A stretch of 64,000 nucleotides of DNA from Sinorhizobium fredii (lineage in GTDB: Bacteria > Pseudomonadota > Alphaproteobacteria > Rhizobiales > Rhizobiaceae). This document shows positions 48,768 through 58,598 of the stretch, piece after piece; within the stretch, counting starts at the first letter, position 1; every line of letters starts with the position of its first letter. The notes beneath the pieces are model-generated. The model was not told the origin of the DNA, did not search any database, and saw only the letters and a program-made list of their open reading frames with translations. The DNA is taken from positions 3,453,001-3,517,000 of the forward strand of contig NZ_CP024307.1 in NCBI RefSeq assembly GCF_002944405.1, given 5' to 3'. The position numbers were made by a program, and so were the translations under genes.

Positions 48768-48783
48768 GTGAACTCAACTCACA
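48767..48783. promoter_or_regulatory. Candidate LysR operator overlapping the lysR start
   Basis: TGTGA-7 nt-TCACA (with inner ACTCAACT), a dyad overlapping the LysR start codon in the 108-nt divergent region. It has the LTTR spacing T-N11-A, but short arms keep the confidence low. Confidence 0.35.
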
Positions 48784-48875
48784 GATAATGTTCCCGTTGC
48801 CAGTCTATATCCAAAACGCCGTCCGCTCCATCTTTCTCCTCGCATGGGTGACATGAGCACTAAGGAGTTCTTGGA

Positions 48876-49910
48876 ATGGAGTATCGACGGCTTGGTTCGT
48901 CCGGCCTGAAGGTGCCGGCGCTCAGCTTCGGGGCTGGCACGTTCGGCGGCAAGGGGCCGCTTTTCAGTGCCTGGGGCACCACGGCGGAAGCGGAGGCCCG
49001 CCGCTTGGTCGACATCTGCCTCGAGGCGGGCGTCAACCTCTTCGACACGGCGGATGTCTATTCCGATGGCGCTTCCGAGGAAATCCTCGGAGCGGCGATC
49101 AAGGGGCGGCGTGACGCCGTGCTCGTCTCGACGAAGATATCGCTGCCGACCGGCGACGGACCGAATGATGCCGGCTCGTCCCGCGCACGCCTCGTCAAAG
49201 GCGTCGACGCGGCGCTGAGACGGCTCGGCACCGATTACATCGACCTGATGCAATTGCACGCCTTCGATGCCGGCACCCCGGTCGAAGAAGTGTTGTCGAC
49301 CCTCGACATGCTCGTGCGCTCCGGCAAGCTGCGCTATGTCGGCGTTTCCAATTTCTCCGGCTGGCAATTGATGAAGTCGCTCGCGGTTGCCGATCGCCAC
49401 GGCTATCCACGCTACGTCGCCAATCAGGTCTACTACTCTCTCGTCGGGCGGGACTACGAATGGGAGCTGATGCCGCTCGGCCTCGACCAGGGTGTCGGCG
49501 CGCTTGTCTGGAGCCCACTCGGCTGGGGCCGGCTGACCGGCAGGATCCGCCGCGGCGAGCCCTGGCCCGAAGGAAGCAGGCTGCACGACACCGCCGCTTT
49601 CGGGCCGCCGGTTGACGACGAAAAGCTGTACGACATCGTCCAGGTGCTAGATCAGATTTCGAAGGAAACCGGTCGAACGGTGCCGCAAATCGCGATCAAT
49701 TGGCTGCTTCAGCGCCCGACCGTGTCGAGCGTCATCATCGGGGCGCGCAACGAGGAGCAACTCCGCCAGAACCTCGGCGCCGGCGGCTGGTCGCTGGCGG
49801 CCGAGCAGATCGCCCGCCTCGATGCGGCGAGCGCGACGACGGCGCCCTATCCTCACTTCCCCTACTACCGGCAGGAGGGCTTCGCGAGGATCAATCCACC
49901 GCCCGTCTGA
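48876..49910 (+). CDS. Aldo/keto reductase
   Basis: 344 residues. Complete catalytic tetrad: Asp57 (LFDTAD), Tyr62 (VYSDGASEE), Lys87 (VLVSTK) and His128 (LMQLHAFD). YRRLGSSGLKVPALSFGAGTFGG at the start and PQIAINWLLQRPTVSSVIIGARNEEQLRQNLGA (NADPH-binding) at the end place it in the AKR family related to YajO/Tas-like and YghZ-like aldehyde reductases. ATG 48876 has AAGGAG upstream. Likely reduces aldehydes with NADPH; substrate unknown. Under the divergent LysR regulator by inference. Confidence 0.92.
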   Translation: MEYRRLGSSGLKVPALSFGAGTFGGKGPLFSAWGTTAEAEARRLVDICLEAGVNLFDTADVYSDGASEEILGAAIKGRRDAVLVSTKISLPTGDGPNDAGSSRARLVKGVDAALRRLGTDYIDLMQLHAFDAGTPVEEVLSTLDMLVRSGKLRYVGVSNFSGWQLMKSLAVADRHGYPRYVANQVYYSLVGRDYEWELMPLGLDQGVGALVWSPLGWGRLTGRIRRGEPWPEGSRLHDTAAFGPPVDDEKLYDIVQVLDQISKETGRTVPQIAINWLLQRPTVSSVIIGARNEEQLRQNLGAGGWSLAAEQIARLDAASATTAPYPHFPYYRQEGFARINPPPV

Positions 49911-50036
49911 TACTGAATCGAGCACATTGACCGGCCCAGGCCAAGTCTCGGTTTCGGCTTGCTTTCTTTCTTTGCATTGCACAAAGTCGTCTCGAATGGC
50001 GGGCGACGGACCCGCCATCGAGGGGAAAAACGCTGC

Positions 50037-53000
50037 ATGTCGATTAAGGCCAGTATCTATCATCTGACTCATTACAAATATGACCGGCCGGTAAGGCTCT
50101 CGCCGCAGATCATCAGGTTGAAACCGGCTGCCCATTCGAAGACGAAGGTCATCAGCCACTCGCTGAGGGTCTCGCCGGAGAACCATTTCGTCAATCTGCA
50201 GCAGGATCCCTACGGCAACTATCTCGCCCGTTATGTCTTTCCCGATCCGGTGACGGAACTGAAGATCGAAGTCGATCTCGTCGCCGACATGACCGTCTAC
50301 AATCCCTTCGACTTCTTCGTCGAGGAGGAGGCCGAACGCTGGCCGTTTCAGTACCCTGAAGACCTCAGCGAGGACCTGAAGATCTACATGACGCCGGAAC
50401 CGGCGGGCGAAAGGCTTTCCGTATTTCTCGCGGGCGTCGATCGCTCGCCCCAGCGCACCGTCGACATGGTCGTCGGCCTCAATGCGCGGCTGCAGAAGGA
50501 AATCGGCTACGTCATCCGGATGGAACCGGGCGTCCAGCCTCCGGAGGAGACGCTTGGGCTCGCCAGGGGCTCCTGCCGCGATTCGAGCTGGCTGCTCGTG
50601 CAGATCCTGCGCAATCTCGGCTTTGCCGCCCGTTTCGTCTCCGGTTATCTCATTCAACTAACGCCCGACCTGAAGGCCCTCGACGGTCCCTCCGGCACCG
50701 AGCACGACTTTACCGACTTGCATGCCTGGGCCGAGGTCTATCTTCCCGGCGCCGGCTGGATCGGGCTCGATCCGACCTCCGGCCTCCTGACCGGCGAAAG
50801 CCACATTCCGCTGGCCGCCACACCGCACTATCGCAACGCCGCACCGATCTCCGGCGGCTTCTTCGGCGATGCTGACACGAGAACTGAGTTCGCCTTCGAC
50901 ATGAAGGTCGCGCGCGTCGCCGAGCATCCGCGCATCACCAAGCCCTTTTCCGACGAGAGCTGGGAGGCGCTCAACGCGCTCGGCAACGAGGTCGACCGGG
51001 TGCTCGCCGACAACGACGTGCGCCTGACCATGGGCGGCGAGCCGACCTTCGTGTCGATCGACGACTTCGAATCCGACGAATGGAACACCGCCGCCGTCGG
51101 CCCGACCAAGCGTGAAAAGGCCGACGCCCTCATTCGCCGCCTGCGCGAGCGCTTCGCGCCGGGCGGTTTCCTGCACTACGGGCAGGGCAAGTGGTATCCG
51201 GGCGAAAGCCTGCCGCGCTGGACCTTCTCGCTTTATTGGCGCCGGGACGGCCTGCCGATCTGGCAGCGGCCGGAGCTCATCGCCGAGGAACGCGGCAGGA
51301 ATAATGTAACCGAGCGCGATGCCGAGCGCCTGCTGGTCGCGATCGCCGGCGAGCTCGACGTCGCCGCCGACATGGTCGTTCCGGCCTATGAGGATCCGGC
51401 AGAATGGATCGTCAAGGAAGCGAACCTGCCGGACAATGTCGATCCGTCCAACTCGAAGCTCAAGGACCCGGAGGAGCGCAGCCGTCTCGCCCGCGTCTTC
51501 GAGCGCGGCCTGACGACGCCGACCGGCTACGTGCTGCCGGTGCAGGCCTGGAATTCTCGGGCCTCTGGCCGGAAATGGACGAGCGAGAAGTGGACGACGC
51601 GGCGCGGCCGCATCTTTCTCATGCCGGGCGACAGCCCGGTCGGCTATCGCCTGCCGCTCGCCTCCCTTCCCCATATCTCCCCCTCGTCCTATCCCTATAT
51701 CAACCCCGTCGACCCCACGGTTTCGCGCGGAGACTTGCCGGACTTCGCCGAAGAGAAGGGACGCGCCCAGCAGTCACGTTTCCAGCCCTTCGAAGAGCCG
51801 CAGACGCCGCTGCCCGCCTCGCGCGACGAGATCGGCGGCTCGGTGCGAACCGCCCTCAGCGTCGAGCCGCGCGACGGCCGGCTGAGTGTCTTCATGCCGC
51901 CGACCACGAGCATCGAGGAATATCTGGATCTGATCGCCTCGACCGAAAAGGCCGCCGCGGCGCTCGGCCTCAGCGTCCATATCGAAGGCTATCCGCCACC
52001 GCAAGACGAGCGCATCAACGTCATCCGCGTGGCACCCGACCCGGGCGTGATCGAGGTCAATATCCACCCGGCTTCGAACTGGGGCGAATGCGTCGACATC
52101 ACCACGACGATCTACGAGGAGGCGCGCCAGAGCCGGCTCGGTGCCGACAAGTTCATGATCGACGGCCGCCACACGGGAACCGGCGGCGGCAACCACGTGG
52201 TGGTGGGCGGCCGCAGCCCCAATGACAGTCCCTTCCTGCGCCGGCCTGATCTGCTGAAGAGCATCGTTCTGCACTGGCAGCGCCATCCCTCGCTCTCCTA
52301 TCTCTTTTCCGGCCTGTTCATCGGGCCGACCAGCCAGGCGCCGCGCATCGACGAGGCCCGCCACGATTCGCTTTACGAGCTGGAGATCGCCCTGGCGCAG
52401 GTGCCCTCGCCCGGCGCAGGCCGCGTGCCGCCTCTCCCGTGGCTCGTCGACCGGTTGTTCCGCAATCTGCTCGTCGACGTCACCGGCAACACGCACCGCT
52501 CCGAGATCTGCATCGACAAACTGTTTTCGCCCGACGGTCCGACCGGCCGCCTCGGCCTGATCGAGTTCCGCGGCTTCGAGATGCCGCCCAATGCCCGCAT
52601 GTCGCTCGCCCAGCAATTGCTGGTCCGCGCGCTCATCGCCCGTTTCTGGAAAAACCCTGTCGAAGGCAGCTTCGTTCGCTGGGGCACCGCGCTCCACGAC
52701 CGCTTCATGCTGCCGCACCACGTCTGGCAGGATTTCCTCGACGTTCTCGCTGATTTGAAAGCGCACGGCTTCGACCTCCGGCCGGAATGGTTCGCGGCGC
52801 AGCTTGAATTCCGCTTCCCCTTCTGCGGCGAGGTGGAATACGAGGAGGCGAAGCTCGAAATCCGCCAGGCGCTCGAACCCTGGCACGTGATGGGCGAGCA
52901 GGGTGCAATCGGCGGCACGGTGCGCTATGTCGATTCCTCCGTCGAGCGCCTGCAGGTGAAGCTCGAAACCGGCAACCCCGATCGGTACACGGTGACCTGC

Positions 53001-53363
53001 AACGGCCGGCCGGTGCCGCTGTCGAAAACCGGTACGAACGGCGTCGCCGTCGCCGGCGTGCGCTACAAGGCCTGGCAACCGGCATCCGGCCTGCACCCTG
53101 TTTTGCCGGTGAACACTCCCCTTACATTCGACGTTTATGATACATGGTCGAATCGGGCGATCGGCGGCTGCGTCTACCATGTTGCGCATCCGGGCGGGCG
53201 TAACTATGAGACCTTTCCGGTCAACGGCAACGAGGCGGAGGCACGCCGGCTGGCGCGCTTCGAACCCTGGGGGCACACGACCGGCATGTATCGGCTGCGA
53301 TCCGAGGCACCCTCGGCGGAGTTTCCCCTGACGCTCGACTTGAGGCGTCCGGCAGGAGTGTAA
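50037..53363 (+). CDS. Transglutaminase-like protein with DUF2126 (peptide-ligation locus)
   Basis: 1108 residues. The N-terminal transglutaminase-like domain (about 1-300) begins [30 protein letters not shown] and has the catalytic triad Cys180 (RGSCRDSSW), His229 ([17 protein letters not shown]) and Asp245 (LDPTSG). The large C-terminal DUF2126 part contains [77 protein letters not shown] and [17 protein letters not shown], which resemble a glutamine synthetase/ATP-dependent carboxylate-amine ligase scaffold. ATG 50037 begins the conserved domain; earlier frame is open without homology. The next gene starts immediately after its stop: one operon. Confidence 0.9.
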   Translation: MSIKASIYHLTHYKYDRPVRLSPQIIRLKPAAHSKTKVISHSLRVSPENHFVNLQQDPYGNYLARYVFPDPVTELKIEVDLVADMTVYNPFDFFVEEEAERWPFQYPEDLSEDLKIYMTPEPAGERLSVFLAGVDRSPQRTVDMVVGLNARLQKEIGYVIRMEPGVQPPEETLGLARGSCRDSSWLLVQILRNLGFAARFVSGYLIQLTPDLKALDGPSGTEHDFTDLHAWAEVYLPGAGWIGLDPTSGLLTGESHIPLAATPHYRNAAPISGGFFGDADTRTEFAFDMKVARVAEHPRITKPFSDESWEALNALGNEVDRVLADNDVRLTMGGEPTFVSIDDFESDEWNTAAVGPTKREKADALIRRLRERFAPGGFLHYGQGKWYPGESLPRWTFSLYWRRDGLPIWQRPELIAEERGRNNVTERDAERLLVAIAGELDVAADMVVPAYEDPAEWIVKEANLPDNVDPSNSKLKDPEERSRLARVFERGLTTPTGYVLPVQAWNSRASGRKWTSEKWTTRRGRIFLMPGDSPVGYRLPLASLPHISPSSYPYINPVDPTVSRGDLPDFAEEKGRAQQSRFQPFEEPQTPLPASRDEIGGSVRTALSVEPRDGRLSVFMPPTTSIEEYLDLIASTEKAAAALGLSVHIEGYPPPQDERINVIRVAPDPGVIEVNIHPASNWGECVDITTTIYEEARQSRLGADKFMIDGRHTGTGGGNHVVVGGRSPNDSPFLRRPDLLKSIVLHWQRHPSLSYLFSGLFIGPTSQAPRIDEARHDSLYELEIALAQVPSPGAGRVPPLPWLVDRLFRNLLVDVTGNTHRSEICIDKLFSPDGPTGRLGLIEFRGFEMPPNARMSLAQQLLVRALIARFWKNPVEGSFVRWGTALHDRFMLPHHVWQDFLDVLADLKAHGFDLRPEWFAAQLEFRFPFCGEVEYEEAKLEIRQALEPWHVMGEQGAIGGTVRYVDSSVERLQVKLETGNPDRYTVTCNGRPVPLSKTGTNGVAVAGVRYKAWQPASGLHPVLPVNTPLTFDVYDTWSNRAIGGCVYHVAHPGGRNYETFPVNGNEAEARRLARFEPWGHTTGMYRLRSEAPSAEFPLTLDLRRPAGV

Positions 53364-55772
53364 ATGGCGAAGAAGCAGGCGGCAGAGGCAACAGGCGAGG
53401 GGCGGTTCGATGGCGACCCGGCGTTCGGCTATCGCGCCCTGCCGGGGGTCGCCGACGAAATGCTCGACCCGCAGGGTGATGTCCGGCCGGTCTGGCAGCG
53501 GCTGCTCGCCGCTCTTGGCCGCATGGACGAAACGGAGCTGGCCAACCGCTTCGCCCGTGCCGACCGCTATCTGCGCGACGCCGGCGTCTTCTATCGCGCC
53601 TACGGCAAGGAAAACACCGAACGAAGCTGGCCGCTTTCGCACATACCGGTGTTGATCGACGAAGCCGAATGGGCCGCCGTTTCGGAAGGCTTGATCCAGC
53701 GGGCCGAGCTTCTGGAGAAGGTCGTTGCAGATATCTATGGCGAGAACCGCCTGGTGGGCGAAGGTCTGCTGCCGCCGGCGCTCGTCGGCTCCAATCCGCA
53801 GTTCCTGCGCCCGCTGGTCGGCGTAAAGCCGGCAGACGGACATTTCCTGCACTTCTGTTCTTTCGAGATCGGCCGGGGGCCTGACGGCACCTGGTGGGTT
53901 CTTGCCGATCGGACGGAGGCGCCGTCCGGCGCAGGCTTCGCGCTTGAAAACCGCGTGGCGACGACGCGCGCCTTTTCCAACCTCTACGCCGAAACCCACG
54001 TCCGTCGCCTGGCGAGCTTCTTCGGGGCCTTCCGCGACACTCTTCAGGCGCAAAAGCTGCATCCGGACGACCGCATCGCCGTGCTCTCGCCCGGCATCGC
54101 CAACGAAACCTATTTCGAGCATGCCTATATCGCCCGCTATCTCGGCTTCATGCTGCTCGAAGGCGAGGACCTGACGGTCGTCGGCGGCCGGGTGATGGTG
54201 CGCACCGTCGCCGGCCTGAAGCCGATCGGCGTGCTCTGGCGCCGCCTCGACGCCTCCTTTGCCGATCCGCTCGAACTCAATCAATCCTCCCATATCGGCA
54301 CGCCCGGCATCGTCGAAGCGCTACGCGGCGGTTCCGTCTCGATCGTAAACGCGATCGGCTCCGGCATTCTCGAGACGCGCGCCTTCCTCGCCTTCATGCC
54401 GACGCTCTGCCGCCACCTGCTTGGAGAAGAGCAGAAGCTGCCGTCGATCGCCACCTGGTGGTGCGGCCAGGAACAGGAGCGTCAGCACGTCGCGAGCAAT
54501 ATCGAGGGCATGGTCATTGGCCCGGCCTATTCGACGCGGCCGTTCTTCGACGACAACGGGCAATCGGTGCTCGGTGCGGCGCTGCGCGAAACCACCAAGA
54601 CTTCGGCCGCCGAATGGCTGGCGGCAGGCGGAGGCAAGCTGGTCGGGCAGGAGGTGGTGACGCTGTCGACGACGCCGGCTTGGGTGCGCGGCCGGCTGAC
54701 GCCGCGGCCGATGAGCTTGCGCGTCTTTGCAGCGCGCACCCGCGACGGCTGGCAGATCATGCCCGGCGGCTTCGCCCGCATCGGCTCCGGCGACGACGTG
54801 GCGGCGATCGCCATGCAGGCGGGCGGCACCGCCGCCGATGTCTGGATCGTCAGCGAAAAGCCGGTCGAGCGCACTACGCTGCTGCCGGCCGAGGAGAGCT
54901 TCACCCGCAACCTGCCGGGCAGCCTGCCGAGCCGCGCGGCGGACAATCTCTTCTGGCTCGGCCGCTATATCGAGCGGGCGGAGGGTGCGCTCCGGATCCT
55001 GCGTGCCTGGCACGCCCGTTTCGCCGAGGCGGCGGATCCGAACATGCCGCTCCTGAAGGATGTCAGCAGCTATCTCGCGGCCCTCGATATCAGCACGCGC
55101 CAGCCGGTGCCTGCCAGCCTGCTCGCCAATATCGACAGCGCCCTATTCAGCGCCGGCAACATTCGCGACAGGTTCTCTCCCGACGGCTGGCTCGCGCTGA
55201 ACGACCTGTCGAAGACGGCGCGCAAGTTCCACGCGACCGTTCAGGCCGGCGACGACGCGACCCATGCGATGACCATCCTCCTGCGCAAGCTGGCGGGCTT
55301 TGCCGGTCTCGTCCACGAAAACATGTATCGCTTTACCGGCTGGCGCTTCCTGTCGATCGGGCGCTATCTCGAGCGCGGCCTGCACATGACGCGGCTGCTC
55401 GGCCATATGTCCGGACCGGAGGCTCCGGACGGCGCCTATGACATGCTGCTCGAGATCGGCGACAGCGTCATGACCCATCGCCGCCGCTACAACGTCAACA
55501 CGGCCGCCCTGACGGTCACCGACCTGCTGGCGCTCGATCCGCTCAACCCACGCTCGGTGCTCTTCCAATTGAACGAGATCAAGACGGAGGTAGAGCTGCT
55601 GCCGAATGCCTTCGTCAACGGCCAGATGTCGCCCTTCTACCGGGAGACGATGCGGCTTCACTCCGGCCTTGCGGTGATGACGCCCGAGGCAATGACCGAG
55701 GCGGTCTACAGGCGGTTGGAGCAGGATCTGGAAAGACTTTCCGACCTGCTCGCCCAAACCTACCTCGGCTAG
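53364..55772 (+). CDS. Circularly permuted ATP-grasp (DUF404/DUF407) fused to alpha-E (DUF403)
   Basis: 802 residues. Residues about 40-475 are the circularly permuted ATP-grasp: AYGKENTERSWPLSHIPVLIDEAEWAAVSEGLIQRAELLEKVVADIYGENRLV, then RTEAPSGAGFALENRVATTRAFSNLY and FFEHAYIARYLGFMLLEGEDLTVVGGRVMVRTVAGLKPIGVLWRRLD. Residues about 490-800 are the all-helical alpha-E domain (SRAADNLFWLGRYIERAEGALRILRAWHARF, GWRFLSIGRYLERGLHMTRLL). The ATP-grasp is expected to activate a carboxylate and ligate an amine. Often these two domains are separate genes; here they are fused. ATG directly follows the upstream TAA. Confidence 0.9.
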   Translation: MAKKQAAEATGEGRFDGDPAFGYRALPGVADEMLDPQGDVRPVWQRLLAALGRMDETELANRFARADRYLRDAGVFYRAYGKENTERSWPLSHIPVLIDEAEWAAVSEGLIQRAELLEKVVADIYGENRLVGEGLLPPALVGSNPQFLRPLVGVKPADGHFLHFCSFEIGRGPDGTWWVLADRTEAPSGAGFALENRVATTRAFSNLYAETHVRRLASFFGAFRDTLQAQKLHPDDRIAVLSPGIANETYFEHAYIARYLGFMLLEGEDLTVVGGRVMVRTVAGLKPIGVLWRRLDASFADPLELNQSSHIGTPGIVEALRGGSVSIVNAIGSGILETRAFLAFMPTLCRHLLGEEQKLPSIATWWCGQEQERQHVASNIEGMVIGPAYSTRPFFDDNGQSVLGAALRETTKTSAAEWLAAGGGKLVGQEVVTLSTTPAWVRGRLTPRPMSLRVFAARTRDGWQIMPGGFARIGSGDDVAAIAMQAGGTAADVWIVSEKPVERTTLLPAEESFTRNLPGSLPSRAADNLFWLGRYIERAEGALRILRAWHARFAEAADPNMPLLKDVSSYLAALDISTRQPVPASLLANIDSALFSAGNIRDRFSPDGWLALNDLSKTARKFHATVQAGDDATHAMTILLRKLAGFAGLVHENMYRFTGWRFLSIGRYLERGLHMTRLLGHMSGPEAPDGAYDMLLEIGDSVMTHRRRYNVNTAALTVTDLLALDPLNPRSVLFQLNEIKTEVELLPNAFVNGQMSPFYRETMRLHSGLAVMTPEAMTEAVYRRLEQDLERLSDLLAQTYLG

Positions 55773-55813
55773 AATGGTATAAGGCGGCATGGCGGCTAAC
55801 GAAGCATGCGAAT

Positions 55814-55971
55814 ACCCCTCCCCAGCCCGTCCCCACAAGGGGGAGAGGAACTCTTTGCCGCACCCTCCCCTCCTCGCCGTCAGCCTCTGTGCTCGACGCA
55901 AGTCTGGAATGACAGGCGATCGCCGCGGGCGCCTAGCCCCTCCTCCTTGTAGGGAGGGGTTGGGGAGGGGT
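55814..55971. repeat. GC-rich intergenic inverted-repeat element
   Basis: An about 158-nt insert bounded by ACCCCTCCCC-type inverted ends (left ACCCCTCCCCAGCCCGTCCC, right reading GGGAGGGGTTGGGGAGGGGT, 17 of 20 bases complementary) with further internal hairpins. It separates the ATP-grasp gene from the second transglutaminase gene, has no coding sequence and resembles rhizobial MITE/RIME-like elements. Confidence 0.65.
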
Positions 55972-56023
55972 TTCAGCCACGAACCGAGACCGCATCGCGA
56001 TCGAACCAAGGGCGTCACTTCGC

Positions 56024-56902
56024 ATGCTCTATGACATCAACCTGAAGATCACCTACGGCTACGAAGTTCCGGTGAGCGGCGGTCGCCATCTGGTGCGGGT
56101 GTTGCCCGCCTCGATTCCCGGCCGCCAGCGCCTCATAGCGGGCTCCGTCACATTCCAGCCCACCCCCGGCGAGCGATCGGAGAGCGTCGACTTTTTCGCC
56201 AACGCCACCACCTCCATCCTGTTCCGCTCCATGCACGAGCACCTGGTCATTCGCATGCAGTCGCGCGTGCAGGCCGAGGCGACGGCGCTCACCGCCGATT
56301 TCTCGCCGCCTCTCGCCGGCCTGCCCCTGCAACTCGCCTCCTGCTGGTCCGTCGATGCCGAGTCGCCGCACCATTTCATCGGCCCGAGCCCGCTGCTGCC
56401 GGAAGCGTCGGAAATCGCCGCCTATGCGCGCGAGATCGCCGCGGAGAACATGACGGTTCGCCAGATCGGCATCGCCATCTGCGAGCGCATCCACCGCGAT
56501 TTCGCCTATGATGCCGAAGCGACGACGGTGACGACGACGCCGGCCGAAGCCTTCAAGCTGAAGCGCGGCGTCTGCCAGGACTTCACCCATGTGATGATCG
56601 TGGCGCTGCGCAGCCTAGGCATTCCCGCCGGCTATGTCAGCGGATTCCTCAGGACCCTGCCGCCCCCTGGCAAGGAGCGGCTGGAAGGAGCGGACGCCAT
56701 GCATGCCTGGGTCCGCTTCTGGTGCGGCACAACCGGTGGCTGGATGGAGCTCGACCCGACCAACAATATTCCGGCAGGCACCGACCATATCGTCGTCGGC
56801 CACGGGCGCGACTATGGCGACGTGGCGCCGGTTATCGGTGTCCTGAAAAGCTACGGCAGCCATACCACCGAACAGGCCGTCGACGTCATTCCGGTGGAAT
56901 GA
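56024..56902 (+). CDS. Transglutaminase-like cysteine peptidase family protein (second, stand-alone)
   Basis: 292 residues. MLYDINLKITYGYEVPVSGGRHLVRVLPA is the BTAD-like N-terminal beta domain seen in this class; triad residues are Cys184 (KRGVCQDFTHVMI), His227 (DAMHAWVRFWCG) and Asp244 (WMELDPTNNI). It belongs to the transglutaminase clade found with alpha-E/ATP-grasp genes and is the third component of the locus. It shares about 30 residues of core organisation with the N-terminus of the DUF2126 gene but lacks DUF2126. Either a peptidase that processes the ligated product or an amide exchange enzyme. It is separated from the ATP-grasp gene by an intergenic repeat. Confidence 0.88.
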   Translation: MLYDINLKITYGYEVPVSGGRHLVRVLPASIPGRQRLIAGSVTFQPTPGERSESVDFFANATTSILFRSMHEHLVIRMQSRVQAEATALTADFSPPLAGLPLQLASCWSVDAESPHHFIGPSPLLPEASEIAAYAREIAAENMTVRQIGIAICERIHRDFAYDAEATTVTTTPAEAFKLKRGVCQDFTHVMIVALRSLGIPAGYVSGFLRTLPPPGKERLEGADAMHAWVRFWCGTTGGWMELDPTNNIPAGTDHIVVGHGRDYGDVAPVIGVLKSYGSHTTEQAVDVIPVE

Positions 56903-57085
56903 CCGAAACTGGCACGCTTCGTGCCGTTTTCACACAGATAAAGGCAAATCCACGCTTGCCGGCGCCCCACAGAAAGCATGGGCTTTGCGGCGGTTCGTTA
57001 AGATTGCAGCGATTGCTTGAACGGGACGGTAACGCATCATCCACTAGTGTCATAGCCGACAGGCTACAACGTGTGGGGGTGCAGC

Positions 57086-58327
57086 ATGGGAAGACGGTCC
57101 ACTATCGGCCAATCCTTCATGAAGATGCTGAAGGATCGGGGCGGCAACTTCGGCATGATGACGGCGGTCGCTGCGCCGCTGCTTCTCGCGGCCGGCGGCG
57201 TGTCCATCGACATGGCCAATATGCTGATGACGAAGAACCAGCTGCAGGACGCTACCGATGCGGCCGCTCTTGCGGCGGCGTCTGCGCTCGTCTCCGAGGA
57301 ACAGCCGAGCATCGCAGAAGCCAAGGAACTCGCCCGCAAATTCCTGAAAACCCAGGGCGGCGGCACCACGACGCCGGATACTCCGGCCGACAGCGGCGAT
57401 GGAACTCCGACCGGCACTCAATCATCGACTCCAACATGGGACGACGTCAACACGCTCGAGGTGAATATCACCGAGACGCCGAACGGCACGAAGGGAAAAA
57501 TCTTCCAGGTGACCGTCGTCAACAAGCGAGTCATCGAATTCAACGCCATGACGCGGCTGCTCGGGACGGATTCGGTCGAGCTCGAAGCGAGTTCCACGGC
57601 GGAAAGCGCGACCGAGAGCAAGAACGCGCTGTCGATGTATCTGGTTCTCGACCGATCCGGCTCGATGGCATGGAAGACGAACACCATCAACACGACAAAG
57701 AAGAGCTGCCCCAACTATACCGAAGCGACCTGGAGCAAGTACCCTTACCTGAAGGCGACCAGCCCGTGCTACGTCACCAAGATCGACGCCCTGAAGACTG
57801 CGGTGAGCGACCTGCTGGCGCAATTGCTGGTCGCCGATCCGGATCAGATCTACGTTCGTACCGCTGCGGTCTCCTATAACTCCGTACAGGATGCCGCCGG
57901 AACACTCGCCTGGGGTACGAGCGGCGCCGCAAGCTATGTCAATGCGCTCGTCGCAACCGGGGGCACGGCCTCGGCCGGCGCTTTCAAGACCGCCTACCAA
58001 AAGGTCATTGCGGAGACGGAAAACACGACACACGCCGCCAAGAATGGCCAGGTGCCGTCGAAATACCTCGTCTTCATGACCGACGGCGAGAACAACTACG
58101 CCAATGACGACACGGTCACCAAGCAATGGTGCGACACCGCCAAGGCCAACAAAGTCGAGATCTATAGCGTCGCATTCATGGCGCCGCAGCGCGGCCAGGA
58201 ACTGCTGAGATATTGCGCCTCGTCCGCCTCGCATTATTTCGAGGCCGAGGAAGTCACCGACCTCGTCGCGGCCTTCCAGGCGATCGGCGAGCGCGCCGCA
58301 GCAGTGGTTTCCCGCCTCACGAAGTGA
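57086..58327 (+). CDS. TadE/TadG-like protein with von Willebrand A domain
   Basis: 413 residues. The N-terminus has the Tad pseudopilin-like region DRGGNFGMMTAVAAPLLLAAGGVSIDMANMLMTKNQLQDATDAAALAAASALV, membrane helix about 25-50. A Gly/Thr-rich linker follows, then a vWA domain with the MIDAS motif DRSGS (residues 189-193), IDALKTAVSDLLAQL, ATGGTASAGAFKTAY and VFMTDGENN. TadG proteins stabilise pilus biogenesis at the envelope; no other tad gene is in the window, so this is an orphan. An in-frame GTG at 57071 is possible; ATG 57086 follows GGGGGT. Confidence 0.85.
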   Translation: MGRRSTIGQSFMKMLKDRGGNFGMMTAVAAPLLLAAGGVSIDMANMLMTKNQLQDATDAAALAAASALVSEEQPSIAEAKELARKFLKTQGGGTTTPDTPADSGDGTPTGTQSSTPTWDDVNTLEVNITETPNGTKGKIFQVTVVNKRVIEFNAMTRLLGTDSVELEASSTAESATESKNALSMYLVLDRSGSMAWKTNTINTTKKSCPNYTEATWSKYPYLKATSPCYVTKIDALKTAVSDLLAQLLVADPDQIYVRTAAVSYNSVQDAAGTLAWGTSGAASYVNALVATGGTASAGAFKTAYQKVIAETENTTHAAKNGQVPSKYLVFMTDGENNYANDDTVTKQWCDTAKANKVEIYSVAFMAPQRGQELLRYCASSASHYFEAEEVTDLVAAFQAIGERAAAVVSRLTK

Positions 58328-58598
58328 GCGACACCGGCGGGCAGGCTGCTTTGGTCGGACCGGAGCCCGAAATCGCCGCTGTCCCCCCTCCCCATGCCGT
58401 TCGGCCTTGCCGGATGGCATTTTTCGTGCTGCGAACCTATTGAAATAGAAGCCTAAGTACATCCGTACCCGGCGTAGAAACGATCTAATCCATTTAAAAA
58501 CAGCTGTTGCAAGCGCTTCGGATCGATGCATAAATGCCCTGTTCCCGGCCGCTTCGGCCTGCGGTTTCCTGAAATGCAACAAGGGTTTGACAGTTCTC
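58328..58598. other. Intergenic region upstream of glgP
   Basis: About 270 nt after the TadG-like gene. No terminator hairpin with a T-run or operator stands out. An AT-rich segment near 58435-58510 (TATTGAAATAGAAGCCTAAG, TTTAAAAACAG) probably holds the glg promoter. Confidence 0.4.

Noticed and set aside
51774..54293. Long minus-strand open frame opposite the DUF2126 and ATP-grasp genes
   Set aside because: Antisense shadow in high-GC DNA; the plus-strand genes have full motifs and no gap.
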